A stretch of DNA of 8,715 nt, taken from the NCBI GenBank assembly GCA_039922955.1, contig JBDTDR010000211.1, forward strand, positions 1-8,715, given 5' to 3'. Shown here one piece after another: positions 1 to 6,314 of the stretch. Below the pieces are notes generated by a model. The model had not been told where the DNA came from, did not search any database, and saw only the letters and a program-made list of their open reading frames with translations. The DNA is from Tumulicola sp039922955. GTDB taxonomy: Bacteria; Vulcanimicrobiota; Vulcanimicrobiia; Vulcanimicrobiales; Vulcanimicrobiaceae. A program made the position numbers and the translations under genes. Position 1 is the first letter of the stretch. Each line of letters begins with the position of its first letter.

Positions 1-1524
1 CCAGCGCCCCAGCCAGTCCAGCCATTGGGGTCGGGCCAGCGAACGCTGCAGGACGCTCCATTTGGCCGCCAGCAGCGGCGTAAGCGTAAAGGAAACGAAC
101 AGCGAAAAGAGCGTCGCGATAACGATAACGGCGCCGAACTCCTTAAGGTATTGCCCGACGATTCCCGGCAAAAACGCGATCGGTAGAAAGACGACGACGT
201 CGACCATCGTAATCGCGACGGCGGCGCCGCCGATTTCGCTGCGGCCGTTGATCGCAGCGTCGACCGGGTCTTCGCCCAGATCGCGATGTCGCGTAATGTT
301 TTCGAGCACGACGATCGAGTCGTCGACCAAGATACCGATGATCAACGAGAGCCCCATCAGCGACATCGAGTCGAGGTGGAACCCGAACATGTTCATTAAA
401 ATGAAGGTGGAGAGAATCGACGTCGGGATCGAAATCATGACGACGACGGCGTTGCGCCAAAGATGCAGGAACAGCATCATCACGATCATCGTCAAGATGA
501 CGCCCTCGAAGAGCGACTGCCAGACGCCGTTGAGCGACTTCTGGGTGTAATCCGCGGGCGCTTCGATTTCGTGGAAAGAGAGCGCCGGGAACTGGGCCTC
601 GATCGCTTTGATGCGTTCGCGCGCAACCTTCGTCGACGTGATCTCGTCGGCATTGATGTTGCGGCTAAGACTGACGTACAGCCGCGGCAATCCGTTGTAG
701 TGCGAGATCGAGGTCGGCTCGACGTGGCCGTCGTACGCGTCGGCGACGTCGCCGATTCTCATCGCTTTTGAGGACGTACCGGGCACCGGGAGCGGAATGT
801 TCAGTAGATCCTGCGCGGTGTTGATTTCGGAGTGGACCGAAACGCTGGTCTCCTGCGTGGGTTGTCGCAGAATGCCGCCGGGGAGGTTGGCATTGTTGGC
901 GGCGACTGCGCCGAAGACGTCGCGCAGGGTCGCGCCGCTGCCGAGCAGCTTGGCGGGAATCGGCTCGACGTGGAACTCGCGGTCGGCGGCACCGAACACG
1001 TCGACGCCCTGCACGTTCGGAATCGCTTTGAGCAGCGGCTGCACGCGGTTGTTGACCACGTCGGCCAGCGCGGTCGGCGACAGCGAGTGCGAACTGACGG
1101 CGATGTCGAGCAGCGGCTCGTCGGCGCCGTTCTTAATGACCTCGGGCGGATCCAGGTCGGTAGGCAGGTACACGCGAGCCGTGTCGACCGCGCTCTGCAC
1201 GTTGATCGCCGCGATGTTGAGGTCGGTCCCGAGCTTGAACTGCACGCCGACCGACGCCGAACCTTCCTGGGCGGTCGCGGTAAGCTGGTCGAGACCGTCG
1301 AGCGTGTCGAGCTGGTCTTCGATCGGCTTGACGATCAGGCGCTCCATCTCTTGCGGCGAAGCGCCCGGATAGCCGGCGAAAACGATCACGATCGGAAACG
1401 CCGTACCCGGCGGATCGTTGCTGCGGCCGATCTTCGAAAAGGCGATCATCCCGAAAATGGCCAGCGCGATGAACACCATCGCGGTGATCACCGGCCGAGT
1501 AATAGCAAAGCGCGTCAACCACAC
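1..1524 (-). CDS. RND-family efflux pump inner-membrane subunit, AcrB/HAE type (N-terminal half, cut by left edge)
   Basis: This is the first 508 codons of a proton-driven inner-membrane exporter of the AcrB class, which are normally about 1,030-1,050 residues, so roughly half lies beyond the left edge. The protein opens MWLTRFAITRPVITAMVFIA, the usual first membrane helix, followed by the conserved porter segment with AGYPGASPQEME near residues 50-60. The proton-relay motif LVDDSIVVLEN carries both aspartates (D401, D402), matching D407/D408 of AcrB; hydrophobic helices surround it from about residue 340 onward. The GTG at 1522-1524 is chosen because the first helix begins immediately after it and a GGAG Shine-Dalgarno lies 8 nt upstream (1533-1536). 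No membrane-fusion partner is encoded upstream on the same strand; the preceding genes are a tRNA and an ABC permease, so any adaptor would have to be downstream or elsewhere. The exported substrate cannot be told from sequence. The family is certain; drug versus metal or lipid specificity is not, although the motifs fit HAE rather than the heavy-metal CusA group. Confidence 0.93.
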   Translation of the reverse strand, partial: MWLTRFAITRPVITAMVFIALAIFGMIAFSKIGRSNDPPGTAFPIVIVFAGYPGASPQEMERLIVKPIEDQLDTLDGLDQLTATAQEGSASVGVQFKLGTDLNIAAINVQSAVDTARVYLPTDLDPPEVIKNGADEPLLDIAVSSHSLSPTALADVVNNRVQPLLKAIPNVQGVDVFGAADREFHVEPIPAKLLGSGATLRDVFGAVAANNANLPGGILRQPTQETSVSVHSEINTAQDLLNIPLPVPGTSSKAMRIGDVADAYDGHVEPTSISHYNGLPRLYVSLSRNINADEITSTKVARERIKAIEAQFPALSFHEIEAPADYTQKSLNGVWQSLFEGVILTMIVMMLFLHLWRNAVVVMISIPTSILSTFILMNMFGFHLDSMSLMGLSLIIGILVDDSIVVLENITRHRDLGEDPVDAAINGRSEIGGAAVAITMVDVVVFLPIAFLPGIVGQYLKEFGAVIVIATLFSLFVSFTLTPLLAAKWSVLQRSLARPQWLDWLGRW

Positions 1525-1532
1525 GTTAGAAG

Positions 1533-1536
1533 CTCC
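1533..1536 (-). promoter_or_regulatory. Shine-Dalgarno (GGAG) fixing the GTG start of the RND gene
   Basis: GGAG on the minus strand lies 8 nt before the GTG at 1524. It supports this non-ATG start, which also places the first membrane helix at the usual distance from the N-terminus. Confidence 0.6.
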
Positions 1537-1570
1537 ATCGGCACCATCTGCCTAGCTCTACGCGGCGGGC

Positions 1571-1606
1571 TGGACCACTGTTTCAGAGAGAAGAATAATC
1601 GGTCCA
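1571..1606. promoter_or_regulatory. Inverted repeat TGGACC-N24-GGTCCA upstream of the RND gene, possible operator
   Basis: A perfect 6-bp inverted repeat (1571-1576 and 1601-1606) brackets a 24-bp AT-richer core 47-82 bp before the RND start codon. On the minus strand the core contains TATTCT, a passable -10 element, but no good -35 is seen at 17 bp. Efflux pump genes are often controlled by repressors binding inverted repeats that overlap the promoter, so an operator is possible. The arms are short and no regulator gene is nearby, so chance is not excluded. Confidence 0.25.
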
Positions 1607-1675
1607 TCGGGCCGGGAGCCAGCGTAGCACGAGATCTCCGGGCCCCGAGTCAAAGAACGAACAAAACCGAGTTCA

Positions 1676-1759
1676 TGCGCAAGACAGGACTTGAACCTGC
1701 ACGAGGTTGCCCCCGCTAGCCCCTCAAGCTAGTGCGTCTACCAATTCCGCCACTTGCGC
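1676..1759 (-). tRNA. tRNA-Leu (anticodon GAG)
   Basis: This 84-nt class II tRNA folds as a full cloverleaf. The acceptor stem is GCGCAAG paired with CTTGCGC, with discriminator A at 1676. The D-arm contains GCGGAATTGGTAGACGC, typical of bacterial leucine tRNAs. The anticodon stem CTAGC/GCTAG encloses the loop TTGAGGG, giving anticodon GAG, which reads CUC and CUU codons. The long variable arm has a GGGG/CCTC-type stem, and the T-arm is GCAGG-TTCAAGT-CCTGT. The 3' CCA is not encoded (TGA follows the discriminator), so it must be added by a nucleotidyltransferase. The gene sits 34 nt after the dppC stop codon and 151 nt before the RND start, on the same strand as both. Confidence 0.96.
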
Positions 1760-1793
1760 AAACAGGGCTCAAGGACCCCGGGTAGTCTAGCTC

Positions 1794-2729
1794 CTACTGC
1801 ATGTTCGGGTCAAGCGCGTCCCGCAGGCCGTCGCCCATGTAGTTGATAGCGAGCACCGTCACCAGGATGCAGAGACCGGGGAAAACCGCCGCCCACCAGG
1901 CGGTCTGAAGATTCGACTGGGCGTTAGAGAGCATGTTGCCCCAGGAGGCGGTCGGCGGCTGGATGCCCAGACCCAGAAACGACAGCGTCGATTCCAGCAC
2001 GATGACGCCGGCCACATCGAGAGTGGCCTGAACCACGATCGGCGCCACCGCGTTGGGCAGCAGGTGGCGAAAGATGATCCGCGCGTCGTTGTTGCCGACC
2101 GCCCGCGCGGCCTCGGCAAACTCGCGCTCGCGCAGGCTCAGGAACGACGCGCGGACCAGTCGAGCGACGCCCATCCAGGAGAGCGCGCCGATGATCAGGA
2201 CGATGACCCCGAAATTGAGCGATGCCTTCGAGGAGCTGGCGGCCACGATCGCGGTCAGCACGAGAAGCAGCGGCAGCAGCGGGATCGACAGGAAGACGTC
2301 GGTGACGCGCATGATGATCCAATCGGTCCAGCCGCCGTAGTACCCCGAAATCGCGCCCAGCACGGAGCCAATCACGACCTCCATGAGCACGGCGAACAGC
2401 CCCACCATGAGCGAGATCCGCGCGCCGAAAAGCAGCCGTGAGAGGAGGTCGCGCCCGACCTCGTCGGTGCCCAGGATATGACCGCCGCACTGCGACGCAT
2501 CCTGGAAGCAGGGCGGCAGCGGCGTGCCTTGCCAGTGAACGTTGTCGATCGCGTTGGGATCGATCGGCGCGAGTTGGGACGCGAAGACGGCGGCCGAAAC
2601 CATCAACACCAGCACGATCAGGCCGGCGATGGCGAGCTTGTGCCGGCGCAGGCGGGTCCAGAACGTGACCTTCGTTACGTGCTGGTCTTCATCGACAGCG
2701 GCGGACGGCACCGGAATGGTTGCGGACAT
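1794..2729 (-). CDS. dppC: ABC transporter permease, DppC/OppC family (di-/oligopeptide type)
   Basis: This 311-residue inner-membrane protein is one of the two channel-forming subunits of a peptide/nickel-type ABC importer. An N-terminal cytoplasmic segment and first helix (about residues 31-50, the OppC N-terminal domain) are followed by the family signature LGTDEVGRDLLSRLLFGARI at residues 86-105. The EAA loop that contacts the ATPase spans about 203-226 (EFAEAARAVGNNDARIIFRH). The conserved ESTLSFLGLGIQPPTASWG stretch lies at 246-264 and the C-terminus ends in the typical LRDALDPNMQ. Two cysteines (C74, C81) sit in the extracytoplasmic loop and could pair. The ATG is 10 nt after the dppB stop, and the dppB TGA is embedded in TGAGG, a likely Shine-Dalgarno, so translation is probably coupled. 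Length and motifs are normal. Substrate (dipeptide, oligopeptide, nickel, opine) cannot be decided; no binding protein or ATPase gene is adjacent. Confidence 0.93.
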   Translation of the reverse strand: MSATIPVPSAAVDEDQHVTKVTFWTRLRRHKLAIAGLIVLVLMVSAAVFASQLAPIDPNAIDNVHWQGTPLPPCFQDASQCGGHILGTDEVGRDLLSRLLFGARISLMVGLFAVLMEVVIGSVLGAISGYYGGWTDWIIMRVTDVFLSIPLLPLLLVLTAIVAASSSKASLNFGVIVLIIGALSWMGVARLVRASFLSLREREFAEAARAVGNNDARIIFRHLLPNAVAPIVVQATLDVAGVIVLESTLSFLGLGIQPPTASWGNMLSNAQSNLQTAWWAAVFPGLCILVTVLAINYMGDGLRDALDPNMQ

Positions 2730-2739
2730 GTTCGCGGCC

Positions 2740-3714
2740 TCAGTCGTACTTCACGCGCGGATCGAGCCATGCGTAAATCACGTCGGCGAGTAAGTTGGAA
2801 AAAACGACCAGGAACGCGACGATGATCAGGTAGCCCATCAGCAGGGCGATGTCGCTCTGCAGGAGGGCGTTATAGAAGAGCCGCCCGGTTCCGGGCCACG
2901 CAAAGATCGTCTCGGTGATGATCGCGCCGCTGACGATTCCCGGCAGCGACAGCGCCAGGATGGTCACCACCGGAATCATGGCGTTCTTGAGGCCGTGCTT
3001 AAAGAGGATCGTCCGAAAACTCAGCCCTTTAGCGGCGGCCGTTCGGATGTAATCGGTGCCCAGAACTTCCAGCAGCGACGAACGCATAAATCGGCTGTAG
3101 AGCGCCAGCGACAACAGCGAGAGCACGATCGTGGGAAGCACTAAGTGCGACAGCCGGTCGCTCAGATCGAACGTGTCGTTGCTCGAGATGCCGGCCGACG
3201 GCAGCTGGATCTGGTATCCGAACGGCAACGGCACGCCGTGAACCGCAAATGCCAGCTGCATCATCAGCGCAAACCAAAACACCGGCATGGACTGTCCGAA
3301 GAAGGCCAGCGTCGTAATCGAGTAGTCGACCAACGTGTAGGGGTAGACCGCCGAGACGATGCCGGCCGCGACCCCGACGACGACCGATAGGATGAATGCC
3401 GTGAGCATCAGCTCGAGCGTCGCGGGGATGCGCTCGAGGATGGCTTGAAAGACGGGCTCGGAGTTGCTGGTCGAATAGCCCATGTCGCCGGTAAGAACGT
3501 GCCCGAGCCACTTCAAATATTGAACCGGGACCGGCTGGTCCATGCCTAAGTTATGCTTGAGGCGTTCGATGTCGGCCGGCGTGATGTGCGGGTTCGAGAG
3601 GTACGGCGCGAGCGGCCCACCCGGCATATTATAAAGAATCGCGTACAGTATAACCGAGATCAGCAGCAGCAATGGAACCGACTGCAGCGTCCGGCGGACT
3701 ACGTAGGTGAACAG
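2740..3714 (-). CDS. dppB: ABC transporter permease, DppB/OppB family, apparent CTG start
   Basis: This is the partner permease of dppC. With the start used here it has 324 residues, the usual size. The N-terminus FTYVVRRTLQSVPLLLLISV is the standard OppB/DppB opening (Y-x-x-RR-x-LQ-x-x-P before the first helix). NMPGGPLAPY follows, then ERLKHNLGMDQPVPVQYLKW at about residues 50-69, GDMGYS at 76-81, an EAA loop at about 221-246 (TDYIRTAAAKGLS...), ETIFAWPGTGRLF, and the C-terminal WLDPRVKYD. No ATG, GTG or TTG exists upstream of the conserved N-terminal motif after the in-frame TAG at 3715-3717. The only early candidate is CTG at 3712-3714, which has a strong GGAGG 9 nt upstream. A TTG at 3672 would delete the motif and lacks a Shine-Dalgarno. 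The gene follows kce by 114 nt. The family call is firm; the exact start is inferred. Confidence 0.9.
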   Translation of the reverse strand: MFTYVVRRTLQSVPLLLLISVILYAILYNMPGGPLAPYLSNPHITPADIERLKHNLGMDQPVPVQYLKWLGHVLTGDMGYSTSNSEPVFQAILERIPATLELMLTAFILSVVVGVAAGIVSAVYPYTLVDYSITTLAFFGQSMPVFWFALMMQLAFAVHGVPLPFGYQIQLPSAGISSNDTFDLSDRLSHLVLPTIVLSLLSLALYSRFMRSSLLEVLGTDYIRTAAAKGLSFRTILFKHGLKNAMIPVVTILALSLPGIVSGAIITETIFAWPGTGRLFYNALLQSDIALLMGYLIIVAFLVVFSNLLADVIYAWLDPRVKYD

Positions 3715-3723
3715 CTAAAGCGT

Positions 3724-3728
3724 CCTCC
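3724..3728 (-). promoter_or_regulatory. Shine-Dalgarno (GGAGG) supporting the CTG start of dppB
   Basis: GGAGG, part of GGAGGA on the minus strand, is separated by 9 nt from the CTG at 3714. It decides the start because no conventional start codon is available before the conserved N-terminal residues of the permease. Confidence 0.65.
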
Positions 3729-3737
3729 GCCGCGGTT

Positions 3738-3763
3738 AAAAAACGAGGTCGTGCAACAAGCTC
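3738..3763 (-). terminator. Weak terminator-like hairpin plus T-run between kce and dppB
   Basis: On the minus strand GAG-CTT-GTT-GCAC-GAC-CTC can fold as two 3-bp stem segments separated by a 3-nt bulge (3745-3763). It is followed after one G by six Ts (3743-3738). A second small perfect hairpin, CTGCT-AAC-AGCAG, lies just upstream (3764-3776). The stem is short, so termination would be partial at best. If active, it would end the kam/kce transcript before dppBC. Confidence 0.25.
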
Positions 3764-3828
3764 CTGCTGTTAGCAGCCCGCGCGAAAATGCCTTCCACGC
3801 CGCCCCGCGCGGAATTAGCCGGGTGCGG

Positions 3829-4653
3829 CTAGGCGGCGGTAAGCCGGCGAAGGCCGAGGATTTCGCGAGCTTGGTCGGGCGTGGCAACCGGGCGTCCCGC
3901 CTCGTGCGCGATCCGCGCGACTCGGGCGACCAGCTCCTCGTTGCGCGCCAGCCGGCCCTGGCTGTAATACAGATTGTCCTCCAGCCCGACGCGCACGTGA
4001 CCGCCCATCGCGATCGCCGCCATGGCCATGGGAAGCTGCTGCCGTCCCACGCCCGCGACCGACCAGGTGCAGCCGGCCGGTACGTCGGCGACGAGATCGC
4101 ACAGGTTCGCAACCGTCGCTTCCAGCGCGCCGGGAACGCCCAGCACCAGATCGACGTGCTGCGGAAACGTCAGCAGACCTTCCCGCGCGAGACGACGGGC
4201 GTTGGCCAAATGCCCTTTATCGAAAATCTCCAACTCGGGGCGCACGCCGAACTCATGCATCTTCTGCAGGATCGCGCGCATGATTGGAAAGCTGTTTTCG
4301 AAGATGTCGTCGCCGAAGTTGACGCTTCCGCAGGTCAGCGTTGCCATTTCCGGCCGGAGCTGCAGCACGCCGGCGCGCTCGTCGGGTGTCATCCCGATCG
4401 CGCCGCCGGTCGAGAACTGCACGATGATGTCGGTTTGCGCGCGGATCGCTTCGAACGCTTCGCGGAATCGCTCGACGTCGTGGGTGTTCGTGCCGTCGTC
4501 GTTACGGCAGTGGACGTGCACGATCGCTCCCCCAGCCTCGCGCACCGCTCGAGCGGTTTGTGCGAGCAGCGGCGGCGTATGCGGCAGATGCGGCGTCTGG
4601 TCGAGCGTGATTTCCGCGCCGACCGGGGCGCAAGTGATGATCAACGGCTGCAT
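3829..4653 (-). CDS. kce: 3-keto-5-aminohexanoate cleavage enzyme (BKACE/DUF849 family)
   Basis: Kce condenses 3-keto-5-aminohexanoate with acetyl-CoA to give L-3-aminobutyryl-CoA and acetoacetate in anaerobic lysine degradation; it is a cytoplasmic, metal-dependent (zinc) TIM-barrel enzyme. At 274 residues it has the family length. It starts MQPLIITCAPVGAEITLDQT, typical of Kce. The metal ligands are visible: the HVH motif gives H46 and H48, and VRVGLEDN supplies E225, next to the catalytic-type D226, with R221 nearby. QFSTGGAIGMT (S81), PEMATLTCGSVNFG (T105), EIFDKGHL, and GCTWSVAGVGRQQLPMAMAA are all conserved. The start is the ATG at 4653, 29 nt after the kamC stop; a weak AGAAG lies 8 nt upstream. 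Other BKACE members act on different beta-keto acids, but strong resemblance to Kce and the adjacent kamB-kamC pair favour the lysine role. Its usual partners kdd and kal are not in the window. Confidence 0.9.
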   Translation of the reverse strand: MQPLIITCAPVGAEITLDQTPHLPHTPPLLAQTARAVREAGGAIVHVHCRNDDGTNTHDVERFREAFEAIRAQTDIIVQFSTGGAIGMTPDERAGVLQLRPEMATLTCGSVNFGDDIFENSFPIMRAILQKMHEFGVRPELEIFDKGHLANARRLAREGLLTFPQHVDLVLGVPGALEATVANLCDLVADVPAGCTWSVAGVGRQQLPMAMAAIAMGGHVRVGLEDNLYYSQGRLARNEELVARVARIAHEAGRPVATPDQAREILGLRRLTAA

Positions 4654-4682
4654 GCGGGCGTCTTCTAGCGCCGCGCCCCGCG

Positions 4683-6314
4683 CTACTCTTGGCCCCCCGG
4701 CGGAGGCGCCTCGGCGCCCAGGTGCCGGTAGGCCGCCCCGACCAGCCCCGCATCCAGCCCCAGCAGCGCCGCTAGCGCGAGCGCGTCGGTGCCCGCCGCG
4801 GCATCGTCGCCGACTTCGGCGATCGTATAATCCATCGACGCGGCGAGCGCGGCCAGCGCCGCCTGCAGGCCTCCCGCCGGCGGGCGCCGCGGAATCCCGC
4901 GCAGACCACGCACAGCAAAGTGGCGCGCGCCCGCTTCGCGAGCCACCCCGGCTAAGTGCGTGGCGACCAAGCCGCACGCCGCGCGTTCCCGCAATCGCTC
5001 GAGCAGCGCAACCACCAGCGCCTTCCCCTCGAGCGGCGTGGTCGTCCGTGCAAACTCGTCGACCATGACGAACAGGCGCGCAGCGTCGCGCTCCAGGACC
5101 TCACGCAGGCGCACGACCTCCTTGGCAAACGACGACAGCAAGCCCCCGAGCTGGTCTTCATCGCTGCCGATTCCAAGCCACGCGATTTCTTCGAAGAGGC
5201 TCGTCCGCGCGCGGTCGGCGGGAACCGGCAACCCGAACGCCGCGCACACCGCAATCAAGCCGCACGTGCGCAGGCACACGCTTTTTCCGCCCATGTTCGG
5301 GCCGGTAAGCACGGCCGTGTCGTGCAGTTCGACGTCGATCGGGGCAAACGCGCGGCCTTCGGCGCCGAGTTCGATTTCCAGCGGAAGAAATCGGCCGCCT
5401 TCGAACGCGAGCGCCGGTTCGCCGACGACGTCGGCTACGCTGCAGCGATGCTTCCGGGTGAATGCGGCGGCGGCCGCGAGCACGTCGAGTTCGCCAAGCG
5501 CAACCGCAGCCGCGTCGAGTTGTGCGGCGTACCGGCGCACGACCGCGCAGAGCGCGGCACGAACCGCTTCTTCCGCAACGGCGGCGGCGTCGGCGGCGGC
5601 GTCGCGGCGTTCCAGCGCGGCCAGCGTCGCGGAGTCGAACTCGAGCGCGCACAGCAGGTACGTCGGGGCCTCCCGAAGCACCCGCACGCCCACCGGCACC
5701 GATCCGCGAAGGTCGGCGCGCATCACGATGAACTCCTCGCCGAAGTCGTCGCGCCCGAGCTGCCGACCGACCTTCGCGTACGCCCGGCCGCGCGCCGCAT
5801 CGAACTCGGCTTGCGCCCGCGCCAGTTCGGCACGCTCCGCCGCCAAGCGGCCGTCGAACGCGTCGGCCAGATAGAAGCCGAACTTCCCGCTGCGCCCCGG
5901 CTCGAGCGCACGGCCTGCCGCTCGCACCGCGTCGTTAGCAACCGGCTCGATGCCCGGCACCCCCGCCCCGAGCGAGTCGACCCGCGCGATCGCATCGCAG
6001 AAGCGCTGCAGCTCGAGAAAGTTTGCGTCGGCGAGCACGTCGCCCATCGACGCACGCGCGATCGCGCCGACCGCATCGGGGGCACCCCGCAGCGCGTCAC
6101 GAACCGCGTCCAGACGCGCCGAGTCGAAGGTCGCGGCCACGCCCGCGATTCGCTGCGCGCGCGCCGACGCCGCAGCTTCTTCACCCGGCTTGAACGGCCG
6201 GAGGTCGGCGAATACGCGCTCGCCGTACTCGCTCACCGGCCGCACGGCGTTCGCGAGCCACGCGAATGCCAATGCCTGCGCGCTCGCGGCGTCGAGCAGC
6301 GATTCCGTCTTCAC
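4683..6314 (-). CDS. kamC: MutS-like ATPase, lysine 5,6-aminomutase reactivase KamC type
   Basis: This is a 543-residue protein with a C-terminal MutS-family ABC-type ATPase. Walker A is TGPNMGGKS at 337-345, the signature-like helix GSDEDQLGGLLSSFAKEV is at about 383-400, Walker B LFVMVDE ends at E420, and the switch ATHL is at 451-454. The last 50 residues (MDYTIAEV...ALALAALLGLDAGLV) match the MutS C-terminal fold. The alanine-rich helical region at about 150-290 resembles the MutS lever and coiled coil. It lacks the N-terminal mismatch-binding domain and is much shorter than true MutS (about 850), so repair is unlikely. MutS-like genes of this size are known in clostridial and fusobacterial lysine clusters and are named KamC, the proposed ATPase that restores inactivated B12-dependent aminomutase. 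The GTG start overlaps the kamB TGA as GTGA, with GGAGAG 8 nt upstream, implying coupled synthesis. An equivalent role for ornithine 4,5-aminomutase is the main alternative. Confidence 0.8.
   Translation of the reverse strand: MKTESLLDAASAQALAFAWLANAVRPVSEYGERVFADLRPFKPGEEAAASARAQRIAGVAATFDSARLDAVRDALRGAPDAVGAIARASMGDVLADANFLELQRFCDAIARVDSLGAGVPGIEPVANDAVRAAGRALEPGRSGKFGFYLADAFDGRLAAERAELARAQAEFDAARGRAYAKVGRQLGRDDFGEEFIVMRADLRGSVPVGVRVLREAPTYLLCALEFDSATLAALERRDAAADAAAVAEEAVRAALCAVVRRYAAQLDAAAVALGELDVLAAAAAFTRKHRCSVADVVGEPALAFEGGRFLPLEIELGAEGRAFAPIDVELHDTAVLTGPNMGGKSVCLRTCGLIAVCAAFGLPVPADRARTSLFEEIAWLGIGSDEDQLGGLLSSFAKEVVRLREVLERDAARLFVMVDEFARTTTPLEGKALVVALLERLRERAACGLVATHLAGVAREAGARHFAVRGLRGIPRRPPAGGLQAALAALAASMDYTIAEVGDDAAAGTDALALAALLGLDAGLVGAAYRHLGAEAPPPGGQE

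Noticed and set aside
832..1719. Plus-strand open frame (295 codons) opposite the RND gene, running into the tRNA
   Set aside because: It crosses a certain tRNA gene and is antisense to a clear AcrB-like reading frame.
1676..1759. tRNA-Leu as an integration site for a mobile element
   Set aside because: No integrase, no duplicated tRNA 3' end and no foreign-looking genes are visible on either side.
3553..4668. Plus-strand open frame (371 codons) opposite kce and the start of dppB
   Set aside because: It runs antisense to two genes with strong family motifs and has no recognisable domain or Shine-Dalgarno.
3829..4977. N-terminal extension of kce to 4977
   Set aside because: The added part overlaps kamC in another frame and is Ala/Gly/Arg-rich, while the Kce family begins exactly at the MQPLIIT segment encoded from 4653.
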